From Nocardioides panzhihuensis (lineage in GTDB: Bacteria > Actinomycetota > Actinomycetes > Propionibacteriales > Nocardioidaceae): a DNA stretch of 64,000 nt. Under the pieces are notes generated by a model that worked only from the letters and a program-made list of their open reading frames with translations, did not search any database and was not told where the DNA came from. This document shows, piece by piece, positions 7,507-16,650 of the stretch (within the stretch, counting starts at the first letter, position 1; every line of letters begins with the position of its first letter). Both the position numbers and the translations under genes were made by a program. The stretch covers positions 4,937,501 through 5,001,500 of the forward strand of contig NZ_JACBZR010000001.1 of NCBI RefSeq assembly GCF_013408335.1. The letters run 5' to 3'.

Positions 7507-8727
7507 TCACAGGAACGTCTGACCCTCGCCGCGGTAGGTCGGCGCGACGGTGATGATCGAGTCGCCCTCGATCAGCTGGAGGACGTCGAGCCGCTCGCAG
7601 ACCTCACCGGCCTTCGCGTGGCGGAACCAGACCTTGTCTCCGATCGCGAGCTGGTCGGCGGCATGCCCGCGCAGCGGCGTCTGGACCTCCCCGGCGCCTT
7701 CGGTTCCGACGTACTCCAGCCCGAAGGGGTAGGTCGGGGTCGGGACCCGGTCGTGCCCGGGCGGGCCGGAGGCGATCCAGCCGCCACCGGCGACGGTGAC
7801 GATGCCGGCCGCGGGGCGCCGGACGACGCTCAGCCCGAAGTAGGCCGCCGGATGGGGTGTGAAGGCGTCGTAGCGGTCGAAGAGGGTCGGACCGTAGAGC
7901 CCGGACCCGGCCGCGATCTCGGTCACCGAGAGGTCGGCGCGAGTGGACTCGATCGAGCCCGTGCCGCCGCCGTTGACGAACTCGAGGTCGGCCAGCGAGC
8001 GTACGGCTGCGACGATCTTTCCGCGGCGCTCGGCGATCTCGGCGATGGCGGCCTTCTTCATCCTTCTGATGACGGCCGCGGGCGGGTTACCGCCGAGCGG
8101 GCGGTCGACGGTGCCGGCGACCTGACCCTCGTAGGCCATCAGCCCGACCAGCTGGAAGGCCGGGTCCTCGGTGACGATCCGGGCGAGGGCGACAGCCTCC
8201 TCAGGCGTGCGAATCGGAGAGCGGCGGGCACCCAGCCAGATGCGGTGCGCGACGACCAGGGCGGCGTCGAGGTCGATGGCGACGCGTACGGGCGCGGCCG
8301 GAGTGCCGATCGCTGCCTTGATCAACGCCAACCCCTCGGCGCTGTCGACCATCAGCGTGATCCGGGCGAGCTTCTCCTCGTCCTTCGCGAGGGCGGCGAG
8401 CCCGGCGCGGTCCGCGGTCGGATAGCCGATCACGATGTCGTAGTGCGTCTCGGCCAGCCACAGCGCCTCGGCCAGCGTGAACGCCAGGATCCCCTCGTAT
8501 CCCTCGCGGGCGAGCACACGGTCGATCAGCGCCCGGCAGCGTACGGACTTGCTCGCGACTCTGATCGGGGTGCCCGCGGCGCGGCGCACCAGGTCGTCGG
8601 TGTTGGCGTCGAACGCCTGCAGGTCAACCACGCCGACGGGCCCGTCGAGGCAGGCGGTCGCGCGGTCGAGCCGTTCGTGCTGCTGGGCCGAGAGATGGTG
8701 GGAGCGTTGAATAGAGGGCTTAACCAC
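7507..8727 (-). CDS. PLP-fold amino acid deaminase/aldolase
   Basis: A 406-residue alanine-racemase N-terminal-fold protein. The PLP lysine is likely in IRVASKSVRCR near residue 60; VNGGGTGSI and the C-terminal AKAGEVCERLD region match deaminase/aldolase proteins rather than alanine racemases. The substrate is unknown. In many actinobacteria a gene of this type sits beside a D-arabinono-1,4-lactone oxidase gene, as here (divergent, at 8841), which suggests a conserved but uncharacterised pathway link. The start is a GTG at 8727; no strong ribosome site precedes it. Confidence 0.8.
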   Translation of the reverse strand: MVKPSIQRSHHLSAQQHERLDRATACLDGPVGVVDLQAFDANTDDLVRRAAGTPIRVASKSVRCRALIDRVLAREGYEGILAFTLAEALWLAETHYDIVIGYPTADRAGLAALAKDEEKLARITLMVDSAEGLALIKAAIGTPAAPVRVAIDLDAALVVAHRIWLGARRSPIRTPEEAVALARIVTEDPAFQLVGLMAYEGQVAGTVDRPLGGNPPAAVIRRMKKAAIAEIAERRGKIVAAVRSLADLEFVNGGGTGSIESTRADLSVTEIAAGSGLYGPTLFDRYDAFTPHPAAYFGLSVVRRPAAGIVTVAGGGWIASGPPGHDRVPTPTYPFGLEYVGTEGAGEVQTPLRGHAADQLAIGDKVWFRHAKAGEVCERLDVLQLIEGDSIITVAPTYRGEGQTFL

Positions 8728-8840
8728 GACGCACGTCGTCTATGCCCCGCGCGGCACCCAAGTCAACGCTGTTCGGGCAACTGTTCCGCCGGGCGGCCAA
8801 AGCGTTGACCGTACGCCGCGGAGCCGCCACTCTTGCCCGC

Positions 8841-10166
8841 GTGAGTGGCGTGAGTGTCGTGAGCGAGTGGCGGAACTGGGCAGGAAACCAGGCGACGGAC
8901 CCGATCGAGGTCGTCGCGCCTCGTGACGAGGCAGAGCTCGCTGCCGTCGTCGTGGCCGCCGCGGAGGCCGGACGGAAGGTGCGACCGATCGGCGCGGGAC
9001 ACTCGTTCACCGCGATCGGGTCCCCGGTCGACGTCCAGGTCAGCCTGGACCGGCTCACCGGGATCGTGCGCGCCGACTCGACGACCGGCCTGGTGACGGT
9101 GCGCGGCGGCACCCGGCTCAAGGTCCTCAACCGCTCGCTCGAGGCGCTCGGGCTCTCGATGACCAACCTCGGCGACATCGAGGAGCAGTCGATATCGGGG
9201 GCGATCTCGACCGGCACCCACGGCACCGGTGCGCGATTCGGCGGCCTGGCGACCCAGGTACGCGGCCTGCGGCTGCTCCTCGCCGACGGCTCCGTGGTCT
9301 CCTGCTCGGCGGCGGAGAACCCGGAGATCTTCGACCTCGCCCGCGTGGGGCTCGGCGCGCTCGGGATCGTCGTCGAGGTCACGCTCCAGACCGAGCCGCT
9401 CTTCGCGCTCAACGCGCGCGAGGGCAACGACGAGCTCGCCGAGGTGATGGCCTCCTTCGACACCCATGCGTCGGAGACCGATCATTTCGAGTTCTACTGG
9501 TTCCCGCACACGACCCGGGTCCTGACCAAGCACAACACCCGGCTGCCGCTCCCCGAGACCTCGCTGGAGCCGGTGGGTCGGGTCCGCGGTTGGTTCGACG
9601 ACGAGCTCCTCTCCAACACGGCCTTCGGAGCGACCGTCGGGCTCGGTCTCCGGGTCCCCGGCCTGGTCAAGCCGCTGGCTCGCTTCGCCGCCTCCGCGCG
9701 CTCGCCGCGCGAGTTCACCGACATCTCCTACCGGGTCTTCACCTCGCAGCGGAGGGTGCGGTTCGTGGAGAGCGAGTACGCCGTTCCGCGTGCCGCCGGG
9801 ATGGAGGTCCTCGCGGCGCTGCAGCGTGCGGTCGAGGCGTCCTCGTGGAACATCTCCTTCCCGGTCGAGGTCCGGGTCGCGGCCGCCGACGACATCCCGC
9901 TGTCCACCGGGTTCGAGCGCGAGAACGTCTACATCGCCATCCACACCGCGCCCTCCTCGCCGTGGCGCGAGGAGTACTTCGCGGCCTTCGAGCGCATCGC
10001 CGGCGAGGTCGGCGGCCGCCCGCACTGGGGCAAGATGCACACGCTCTCCGCCGCTGACCTGGCCGAACGCTATCCGCGGTTCGGTGACTTCGTCGCGTTG
10101 CGCGACAAGCTCGATCCGTCGCGGATCTTCGGCAACCCCCACCTCGAGCAGGTCCTCGGCTCCTGA
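8841..10166 (+). CDS. D-arabinono-1,4-lactone oxidase-like FAD enzyme
   Basis: About 441 residues. The N-terminal FAD-binding (PCMH) half has VRPIGAGHSFT, whose His (about 54) is the position of covalent flavin attachment in this family, and ISTGTHGTGARFGG. The C-terminal ALO domain ends with RYPRFGDFVALRDKLDPSRIFGNPHLEQVLG, with the HWGKMHTL motif before it. Family members oxidise aldono-1,4-lactones to ascorbate-like products. GTG 8841 was chosen because relatives begin about nine residues before the WxNWAG motif; GTG 8850/8859 are alternatives, and ATG 8742 would add an unconserved tail and leave almost no room for a promoter. Confidence 0.88.
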   Translation: MSGVSVVSEWRNWAGNQATDPIEVVAPRDEAELAAVVVAAAEAGRKVRPIGAGHSFTAIGSPVDVQVSLDRLTGIVRADSTTGLVTVRGGTRLKVLNRSLEALGLSMTNLGDIEEQSISGAISTGTHGTGARFGGLATQVRGLRLLLADGSVVSCSAAENPEIFDLARVGLGALGIVVEVTLQTEPLFALNAREGNDELAEVMASFDTHASETDHFEFYWFPHTTRVLTKHNTRLPLPETSLEPVGRVRGWFDDELLSNTAFGATVGLGLRVPGLVKPLARFAASARSPREFTDISYRVFTSQRRVRFVESEYAVPRAAGMEVLAALQRAVEASSWNISFPVEVRVAAADDIPLSTGFERENVYIAIHTAPSSPWREEYFAAFERIAGEVGGRPHWGKMHTLSAADLAERYPRFGDFVALRDKLDPSRIFGNPHLEQVLGS

Positions 10167-10247
10167 CCCTCGCACCGGCTCGGCGCGAGCACCGGGACTT
10201 CACCGAGACGTCTTCGACAGGTCATCGACCGCACCTAGCCTGACCCG

Positions 10248-12290
10248 ATGCCGGAGCCGCCCCGACCTCAGCGCATAGCCGAGATCCACGGGCTCCGGGG
10301 GCTGGCGCTGGCCCTCGTGGTGATCTTCCACCTCTTCGGAAACGGCCGCGTCTCCGGCGGCGTCGACGTCTTCCTCGCGCTGACCGGGTTCCTGGTGACC
10401 CGGTCGCTGGTCCGTCGGGTCACCTCCTCCGACCTGCGGGTCGCCGAGCACTACGGGCGTACGTTCCTGCGGCTCTCGGCTCCCATGCTGGTCGTGCTCG
10501 CGGGGACGGCGGTGCTGATGGTGGTGGTCATGCCTCGGTCGACGTGGGCCTCGACGTTGCGGGAGATCGCTGCGTCCGCGACGTACGTCCTGAACTGGGA
10601 GATGATCCGGAACCAGCTCGCCTACGGGGCGGCCGGGCCGAGTGCCAGCCCGCTGCAGCACTTCTGGTCGCTCTCGGTGCAGGGGCAGTTCCTGCTGGTC
10701 TGGCCGGTGGTCGTGCTGGTGGCCTGGCGTCTGGCACGGGCCCGGGTCCAGCTCGTACTGACGCTCGCCGTGGCGGTGGCGACGATCGCCTCGTTCGTCT
10801 TCGCCTGGCGGCTCGGCGCGGCCGACCAGCAGGTCGCCTACTTCCACACCTGGGCGCGTTTCTGGGAGCTCGGTCTGGGGGCGCTGCTCGCCCTCGGGCT
10901 CGACCGTCTCCGCCCACCCGGCCCAGCGCGCCCGGTGCTCGCCTGGCTCGGGCTGCTGCTCGTCGCGAGCTCGGGGCTCGTGCTCGACGGCGCGGCCCTC
11001 TTCCCCGGCCCGTGGGCACTGTGGCCGGTCGGTGGCGCACTGCTGGTCGTGATCGGCTCGGGGTCGGCGGTGCCGTGGGGACCTCAGCGCCTCCTCGGGC
11101 TCAGACCCCTGCGGTTCGTCGCGGACATCTCCTTCCCGCTCTATCTGTGGCACTGGCCGCTGCTGATCGCCTGGCTGAGCTGGACCTACGCGACCCGGAC
11201 CACGCTCCTGGCGGCGGTGGTCGTGCTCTCCGCGTCCGTGGTCATGGCCTGGCTGACCCACCGCTTCGTCGAGCGGCCGGTGGCGCGGATCGGGGCGCCG
11301 TTCACCGGCATGGTGCGGCTCGTGACGGTCCCTCTCGTGCTCGGTGTGGTCGCGGGCGGCACGCTGGCGGTCACCGCCGAGGTGGAGCGCCAGGACGCCG
11401 CCCGGAAGGCTGCTGCGGTCGAGGCCGCGGAGCGATACGCGGGCTGCATCGGTGCCGCGGCGCTCGACCCCGCGCTCGCAGAGTGTGAACGCCCGGCCGA
11501 CCTGATCGATGCGAGTCTGGGCTACCAGGCACCGGACGGGTCGGCATGCTGGTCCAACAAGGAACGACCGGTCGCGTTGAAGGTGTGCACCCTCGGCCCG
11601 AAGACCGGCTACACCCGACGCCTGCTCGCCGTCGGCGACTCCCACAACCACCAGCTCGTGCCCGCCTACCGCGCGATCGCCGAGCGCCGCGGGTGGCGCA
11701 TAGACGTGGCCGGCCGCGCCGGCTGCCACTGGAACGCCCGCGACCGTGTCGGCACACCGGCGGCGAGCGTCGAGCTGTGCGACCGGTGGAAGGAGGAGCT
11801 CGCGGCGTACATCGCCGAGGAGGAGGTCGATGCGTACGTCGTGGTCCACTCGAGCCTGGTGAACGTGAAGGCCTCGCGCGGCGAGAGCGAGATCGAGGCG
11901 CTCAGCCGCGGGATGGCGGACGCATGGGCCACCAGACCGGACCCGTCGGTGCCGGTGATCGCGGTCCAGGACTCACCCATCTTCGAGCCGAGCGGGGCCC
12001 TCTTCGCGCGCGTGGTCCAGGCGTGCATCGACGACCACGGGCTCGCGGCCGCGGTCGAGTGCGCGCGGAGCCGCGACGAGGTCGTACGCGACGACGGGAG
12101 CCTGGCTGCCACGCGGCTCGCCACGAACGCCCACCATGTCGACCTCACGTCCTACTTCTGCGGCGAGAAGCGATGCTCGCCTGTAGTCGGCAACCTGGAG
12201 GTCTATCTGGACGGCGTCCATGTCTCCCCGCTCTACGCCGAGACGCTGGCGCCCTATCTCGGCGAACGGATCGCGAAGATCCTGCGCTGA
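10248..12290 (+). CDS. OafA-like acyltransferase 3 with SGNH domain
   Basis: A 680-residue membrane protein. The first ~380 residues form an acyltransferase-3 domain with about ten helices and the opening motif IAEIHGLRGLALALVVIFHL (family R-x10-H-type signature). The C-terminal ~230 residues are an SGNH hydrolase-like domain with GDSHNHQL (nucleophile Ser) and DGVHVSPLYAETLAPYL (Asp-His). Such fusions O-acetylate cell-wall sugars or surface glycans, the membrane domain moving the acyl group and SGNH transferring it. It stands alone between the lactone oxidase and an MFS gene on the other strand. Confidence 0.9.
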   Translation: MPEPPRPQRIAEIHGLRGLALALVVIFHLFGNGRVSGGVDVFLALTGFLVTRSLVRRVTSSDLRVAEHYGRTFLRLSAPMLVVLAGTAVLMVVVMPRSTWASTLREIAASATYVLNWEMIRNQLAYGAAGPSASPLQHFWSLSVQGQFLLVWPVVVLVAWRLARARVQLVLTLAVAVATIASFVFAWRLGAADQQVAYFHTWARFWELGLGALLALGLDRLRPPGPARPVLAWLGLLLVASSGLVLDGAALFPGPWALWPVGGALLVVIGSGSAVPWGPQRLLGLRPLRFVADISFPLYLWHWPLLIAWLSWTYATRTTLLAAVVVLSASVVMAWLTHRFVERPVARIGAPFTGMVRLVTVPLVLGVVAGGTLAVTAEVERQDAARKAAAVEAAERYAGCIGAAALDPALAECERPADLIDASLGYQAPDGSACWSNKERPVALKVCTLGPKTGYTRRLLAVGDSHNHQLVPAYRAIAERRGWRIDVAGRAGCHWNARDRVGTPAASVELCDRWKEELAAYIAEEEVDAYVVVHSSLVNVKASRGESEIEALSRGMADAWATRPDPSVPVIAVQDSPIFEPSGALFARVVQACIDDHGLAAAVECARSRDEVVRDDGSLAATRLATNAHHVDLTSYFCGEKRCSPVVGNLEVYLDGVHVSPLYAETLAPYLGERIAKILR

Positions 12291-12328
12291 CCTCGGCCGC
12301 TGGCCGCTGACCGCCTCGCCGACGTGGG

Positions 12329-13624
12329 CTAGACGGCGGCCGGCTCCTGCTCGTCCTCGCGCGGGAAGTGGGCCTGCTTGAAACGTACGGCCATCCGGGT
12401 CGACGGGCCCATGCCGGCCGCGGCGACGACGATGATGGCGGCGATGACGACCCAGCCGGCGCCGCTGTAGAAGTCGGGGTGCCAGCCCATGGCGAGGAAC
12501 GTGAACAGCGCCGGGGCCCACGCGCCGCCGAGCTGGCGGCCGATGCCGGCGACGCCTTGGTACTCACCACGCCGGTCGGGGTCCATGAGCTCGGCCTGGA
12601 ACGCCCACGAGGCGGAGCCGATGGCGAGCTCGGCGCCGGTCACGGCCACATGGCCGACCCAGACCAGGAAGATGGTGAGGAACCCGCGGGTGTCGTGGGT
12701 GACCAGCGTGATCGCGCACGCGGCGACGAAGAACGCACTGCTCCACCACACCCGCCGCAACGCGTCGCGGACGTTGCGGACGCCCTTCGAGGTGTAGGCC
12801 GGAAGGATGATGCACAGCACCGTGTTGGTCGCGAAGAGCCAGGCCAGGAGCCAGCGCGGCGAGTCGGTGTACTCGACGAGCCACAACGGGATCACGGTGT
12901 GCAGGAGCACCTGGTTGGACCACAGCGTGCCGGTGAAGGTCGTCACCAGCAGCCAGCCGACGTTGCGCAGCGCGCCTGGCCCCGGCAGCTTCTCGACGAT
13001 CTCGCCCGCGGCGCGGCGCTCGTCGTGGGGAGCCATGGGCAGGCGAGTGATCCAGACCGAGTTGGCGACCCCGAGGGCCAGCGCGAAGAACGGCACGCCC
13101 CACTTGAGGACCGTGTCGGTGTCCATCGCGAGCGCGATACCGGCGATCAGGGCGCCGATGGTGAAGCCGAGGTTGAGGCTGGAGTACATGAACGCCTGGG
13201 TCTCGACCCGCTCCTTCTCGGGGAGGACATCGAGGACGTACGCATTCCGGCCCGCGCCGCCCGCGTTGTTGACCACCTCGAAGACGACGATGACGCACAG
13301 GTAGGCCCAGAAGCCGTGGATGAACGGCATCGTCGCGAACATCAGTGCGCTGATCAGCGCACTGATCGCCCAGACCCGCTTGGGGCCGATGAGGTCGGCC
13401 AGCTTGCCCATCGGGTAGGCGGTGAGGAACGACGCGATCCCCGCCACCGTCAGGCCTACACCGATCTGCGCCGGGCTCAGACCCACGAACGCGACCAGGT
13501 AGAACGCGGCCGCCGTGTTGAAGGTGCCGTCCCCCGCCGCGAAGAGCAGCGACTGCGTCGCCAACCGCCGTGACAAGGGCGTCGGCGGGATCAGGGTCTT
13601 GAGGAAGACGGGCAGGGCGGGCAC
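12329..13624 (-). CDS. MFS transporter
   Basis: A 431-residue protein with 12 predicted membrane helices. The loop between helices 2 and 3 has the MFS motif A form PMGKLADLIGPKRVW. A central cytoplasmic loop (MAPHDERRAAGEIVEKL) separates two six-helix halves. Drug or metabolite efflux is the default reading for this branch; the substrate is unknown. The start is GTG at 13624. It follows the beta-lactamase regulator genes on the same strand but is separated from them by about 160 bp of inverted-repeat DNA, so it is probably its own transcript. Confidence 0.9.
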   Translation of the reverse strand: MPALPVFLKTLIPPTPLSRRLATQSLLFAAGDGTFNTAAAFYLVAFVGLSPAQIGVGLTVAGIASFLTAYPMGKLADLIGPKRVWAISALISALMFATMPFIHGFWAYLCVIVVFEVVNNAGGAGRNAYVLDVLPEKERVETQAFMYSSLNLGFTIGALIAGIALAMDTDTVLKWGVPFFALALGVANSVWITRLPMAPHDERRAAGEIVEKLPGPGALRNVGWLLVTTFTGTLWSNQVLLHTVIPLWLVEYTDSPRWLLAWLFATNTVLCIILPAYTSKGVRNVRDALRRVWWSSAFFVAACAITLVTHDTRGFLTIFLVWVGHVAVTGAELAIGSASWAFQAELMDPDRRGEYQGVAGIGRQLGGAWAPALFTFLAMGWHPDFYSGAGWVVIAAIIVVAAAGMGPSTRMAVRFKQAHFPREDEQEPAAV

Positions 13625-13670
13625 CGGCTGATTCCATCACTGCACCCGGGCCGTTGACACCTGGTTTAGG

Positions 13671-13780
13671 CGAGACGTCACCCCCGTCGGCCGAGACGTC
13701 AGGCCCGTCGGCCGAGATGGCACCGGTGTGCCACCTCGGCCGACGCGCCTGACGTTTCGGCCGACGTACGTGACGCCTCG
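13671..13780. repeat. Large inverted repeat made of CGAGACGTCAxxxCGTCGGC units
   Basis: Units reading CGAGACGTCA...CGTCGGC, CGAGACGTCA...CGTCGGC and CGAGATGGCACC are followed by CCGGTG and by the same units in reverse orientation (TGCCACCTCGGCCGAC, CCTGACGTTTCGGCCGAC, GTGACGCCTCGG). The whole can fold as one long imperfect hairpin. It lies just after the stop of the regulatory beta-lactamase homologue and before the MFS gene, so it may act as a terminator. Confidence 0.7.
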
Positions 13781-13782
13781 GC

Positions 13783-14709
13783 TCAGGTTGAGCGGCGCAT
13801 GGCGAGGGCCTCGACGGCATCGCGGGCGGTGGCGGCGACGGCGAGGTCGACGTCGTTCTGGATCCGGGCCGTACGGTCGGAGTCGGTGAGCACGGCGATG
13901 GCGACGCGGCCACCTGGATGAGTGACGACGGCGATCTCGTGCCGCAGGGTGAGGAACCCACCGGTCTTGCCGGCTAGCTGGATGTCGTCGGCGAGAAGAT
14001 CGGCGGCGATCCGATGGGTGAAGACCTGCTTGCCCATCGACTCGCGCAGCATGGCGGTCGCCTCGGGCTTGGCGATCTCGTCCCGCCAGACCCGCTCGAG
14101 CAGATCGACGCAGGCGCGCGGTGAGCCGACGGTGGCGCGCTCGACGTCGAGGGAGTCGATCACGTGCCGGCCGCCCGGCCGGCGACCCTCGACCGCGAGC
14201 TGGGTGGCGAGGGCGAAGTCGTGGCCGGCGAGGCGGGTGGCGTAGTCGTACATCGGCTGCATCCGGTGGCGCACCCGCAGCCCCTCCACACCCCACTCGG
14301 CGAGCTGCTCGTCGACCTCGCGGGGCGAGACCTCGTCGAAGAGCGCGTCGGCGGCGGCGTTGTCGCTGAGGCTGAGCATCATCAGCATCAGGTCGGCGAC
14401 GGAGCAGGTCACGTCGTGGGTGAACGCGGAGAAGCCGAAGGGCCCATAGCTCCGCTCGTCGGCCGTCAGCGTCATGTTCGCGGCAGGATCGATCTCGCCG
14501 CGAGCGATCCGGTCGGCGACGACCAGGGCGAGCGGCACCTTGGCCACCGAGGCCAGCGGCATCTGGCGGTCGACCCCGACCCCGACCTCCTGACCGGCGT
14601 CGAGGTCGCGGGCCAGGAACGCGATCCTGACCTGGAGATCCCGGAAGCGCTCGGCGGTCGCCTCGGCGAGGTCGATCAGCCCTCGGTCGCTGCCGACCAG
14701 CGGGCTCAT
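13783..14709 (-). CDS. blaB: Cytosolic beta-lactamase-like regulator (BlaB-type)
   Basis: A 308-residue serine beta-lactamase homologue with all main sequence boxes: S54-V-A-K57, S115-D-N117 and K248-T-G. It has no signal peptide and lacks the ExxLN omega-loop glutamate needed for deacylation, so it is unlikely to be an active lactamase. The gene overlaps the upstream LysR gene by ATGA. In Streptomyces cacaoi, blaA (LysR) and blaB (cytosolic penicillin-recognising-like protein) control a divergent secreted beta-lactamase blaL; gene order, orientation and protein types all match here. Function is inferred from that parallel. Confidence 0.75.
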   Translation of the reverse strand: MSPLVGSDRGLIDLAEATAERFRDLQVRIAFLARDLDAGQEVGVGVDRQMPLASVAKVPLALVVADRIARGEIDPAANMTLTADERSYGPFGFSAFTHDVTCSVADLMLMMLSLSDNAAADALFDEVSPREVDEQLAEWGVEGLRVRHRMQPMYDYATRLAGHDFALATQLAVEGRRPGGRHVIDSLDVERATVGSPRACVDLLERVWRDEIAKPEATAMLRESMGKQVFTHRIAADLLADDIQLAGKTGGFLTLRHEIAVVTHPGGRVAIAVLTDSDRTARIQNDVDLAVAATARDAVEALAMRRST

Positions 14710-15593
14710 CCGCGCCCCTCCTCAGGGGCACCCACGCACGCGCCGAGCAGGGCGAGCGCCTGCGCTCGCACCTCGCCTGCAGCCAACGGCCCCGGCACCG
14801 GTTGCAGCTCGGCCAGCCGATGACCGCGAGCCACCGGGTCGATGAAGGGCGACCAGCTCAACCCGTACGTCACCGCCTCGTGTCGTGCGCAGATCATGGT
14901 CCCGCGCCCCGCCAGGGTCTCGGCCACCGCGAGCTGGTGCGGCGTACGACGCAGGGCGCCCGGGCCGATGCCCGCGCCGTCAGCCAGCCGCCGCAGCCGG
15001 CCGGCGGGGTCGTCCAGGTCTCGCGGGAGGGCCAGGACCTGCGTACGGTCCCCGCCTCTGCGGGGGCGCAGCGAGGACAGCGACACGGGCCGCGGCGTGG
15101 CTCCGGTCGTGGCAGGCAGGGTCGCGGCAGGCAGGGTCGCGGCGCCGAGCGGCGTGACCCAGGTGGCTGCGTCGGGGTCGCACGCGTCGACCAGCCAGGC
15201 TGCCGACTCCGGCGCCTCCTCGTCGTCGCTCGCGAGGCGTATCTCGACGCCTTCCGTCTCCAGCAGCGCGACCAACCGGGCCAGCGGGGCCGGGTCGCAA
15301 CCCGATGGCACCCCGACCACGAAGCGCTCCCGGTCATGCCGTCGGATGCTCCGCAGCAGATGGTCGGCCTGGTCGACGAGGTGCCTGGCGCGCGGGAGCA
15401 GCGCGTGCCCGGCCGGGGTGAGCGCGATCTGGCGCCGGCTGCGGTCGAGCAGCTCGACGCCCAGCTCACGCTCGAGCGCGCGGAGGCGACGGCTGAGCAG
15501 CGGCTGATCGACGCCCAGCTCCAGGGCGGCCTCCGAGACGCTCATCTCGTCGGCGACCGCGGCGAAGCCGCGCAGATGAAGCAGTAGGTCCAC
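14706..15593 (-). CDS. blaA: LysR-family regulator (BlaA-type)
   Basis: A 295-residue protein. Residues about 1-60 form the LysR helix-turn-helix (FAAVADEMSVSEAALELGVDQPLLSRRLRALERELGVELLDR), followed by a substrate-binding-like domain that is shorter and more Ala/Pro-rich than usual. GTG 15593 was chosen because LysR proteins start about six residues before the first helix; the ATG at 15674 would add 27 residues. It diverges from the secreted beta-lactamase gene and overlaps the BlaB-like gene by 4 bp. The role as beta-lactamase activator is inferred from the S. cacaoi blaA-blaB arrangement. Confidence 0.8.
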   Translation of the reverse strand: MDLLLHLRGFAAVADEMSVSEAALELGVDQPLLSRRLRALERELGVELLDRSRRQIALTPAGHALLPRARHLVDQADHLLRSIRRHDRERFVVGVPSGCDPAPLARLVALLETEGVEIRLASDDEEAPESAAWLVDACDPDAATWVTPLGAATLPAATLPATTGATPRPVSLSSLRPRRGGDRTQVLALPRDLDDPAGRLRRLADGAGIGPGALRRTPHQLAVAETLAGRGTMICARHEAVTYGLSWSPFIDPVARGHRLAELQPVPGPLAAGEVRAQALALLGACVGAPEEGRG

Positions 15594-15599
15594 GCGTAC

Positions 15600-15664
15600 A
15601 GGATGTCCGATCGCCCGCAGAACGTCCCATGTCACCAGCGCATACCTCCATGTCGGATCGTCCT
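15600..15664. promoter_or_regulatory. Divergent blaA/blaL promoter region with direct repeats
   Basis: TGTCCGATCGCCC (from about 15603) and TGTCGGATCGTCC (from about 15650) are near-identical copies about 47 bp apart between the LysR gene and the beta-lactamase gene. LysR activators often bind two spaced half-sites in such a gap. Position and similarity are the only evidence. Confidence 0.35.
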
Positions 15665-15735
15665 TGGACGCCATCGCCGCGGCGGCGGCACGATTCCCGA
15701 ACCACCTCAGGAACGACCTTCAGCAAAGGACTCAC

Positions 15736-16626
15736 ATGACTCACCCGATCCTCAGCCGCCGCGCCGTCCTGGGCGGAGCCGCCGCCGCGGCCGCCGTCGC
15801 CGCGACCGCAGCGGCCACCGTTGGCGGTGGTTCGATGGCGTACGCCGCCGGCAGCGCCTCCATCGCCGCGCTCGAGCAGAAGCACGGGCGTCTGCTCGGC
15901 GTCTGGGCCAAGAACATCCGGACCGGACGCACGATGGAGCACCGTGCCGAGGAACGCTTCCCGATGCTGTCGACCTTCAAGACCCTGCTCGCCGCACAGA
16001 TCCTGCGAGACCTCCCCAGGCGTACGCTCCAGCAGCGCCTGACCTGGGACGCGAGCGACGTCGTCGCCAACTCCCCGATCACCTCGCTCACCACCCGCAA
16101 CGGCCTCACGGTGGCGCAGCTCTGCGAGGCGACCGTCACCCGGTCCGACAACACCGCGGCCAACGTACTGATGCGTCTCATCGGCGGGCCGGCGGGCGTC
16201 ACCGCCTTCGCCCGCTCCCTCGGTGACGACGTGAGCCGCCTGGACCGCTGGGAGCCCGAGCTCAACAGCGCGATCCCGGGCGACCTGCGCGACACCACCA
16301 CGCCCCACGCGATCGCCCGGTCCTACACCAAGCTGCTGCTCGGCAACGCGCTCGACCGCACGGACCGCGACCAGCTGACCACCTGGATGCTCGCCAACCA
16401 GTCGACCGTGACCCGGTTCGGTGCCGGGGTCCCGGCTTCCTGGCGCCTCGCCGACAAGACCGGCGGCGGGGACTACGCCACGCGCAACGACGTCGGTGTC
16501 ACCTGGACTCCCGACGGCGCCCCGATCGTCATCGCCGCCCTGACCCGCTCCGACGACCCCGCCGCTGCTCCCCTCGACACCCCGCTCGCGGACATCGCGG
16601 CGACTGTCTGTGGGGAGCTCGGCTGA
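15736..16626 (+). CDS. blaL: Tat-exported class A beta-lactamase
   Basis: A 296-residue protein. The N-terminus has a twin-arginine signal (SRRAVLGG, residues 7-14) and an Ala-rich h-region, with a cut expected near residue 38. The class A boxes are all present: S79-T-F-K82, S137-D-N139, E173-P-E-L-N177 (omega loop, deacylating Glu) and K241-T-G243. This should be an active penicillinase. ATG 15736 follows AAAGGA and gives a complete Tat signal; the longer open frame is unlikely. It is divergent from the LysR/BlaB-like pair, which probably control it. Confidence 0.92.
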   Translation: MTHPILSRRAVLGGAAAAAAVAATAAATVGGGSMAYAAGSASIAALEQKHGRLLGVWAKNIRTGRTMEHRAEERFPMLSTFKTLLAAQILRDLPRRTLQQRLTWDASDVVANSPITSLTTRNGLTVAQLCEATVTRSDNTAANVLMRLIGGPAGVTAFARSLGDDVSRLDRWEPELNSAIPGDLRDTTTPHAIARSYTKLLLGNALDRTDRDQLTTWMLANQSTVTRFGAGVPASWRLADKTGGGDYATRNDVGVTWTPDGAPIVIAALTRSDDPAAAPLDTPLADIAATVCGELG

Positions 16627-16650
16627 CCTGCGGCGGCAGCTCCGGCGGGC

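Noticed and set aside
12368..13573. 401-codon plus-strand frame
   Set aside because: Antisense to the MFS gene and made of Arg/Asp/Gly-rich text typical of GC-rich shadow frames.
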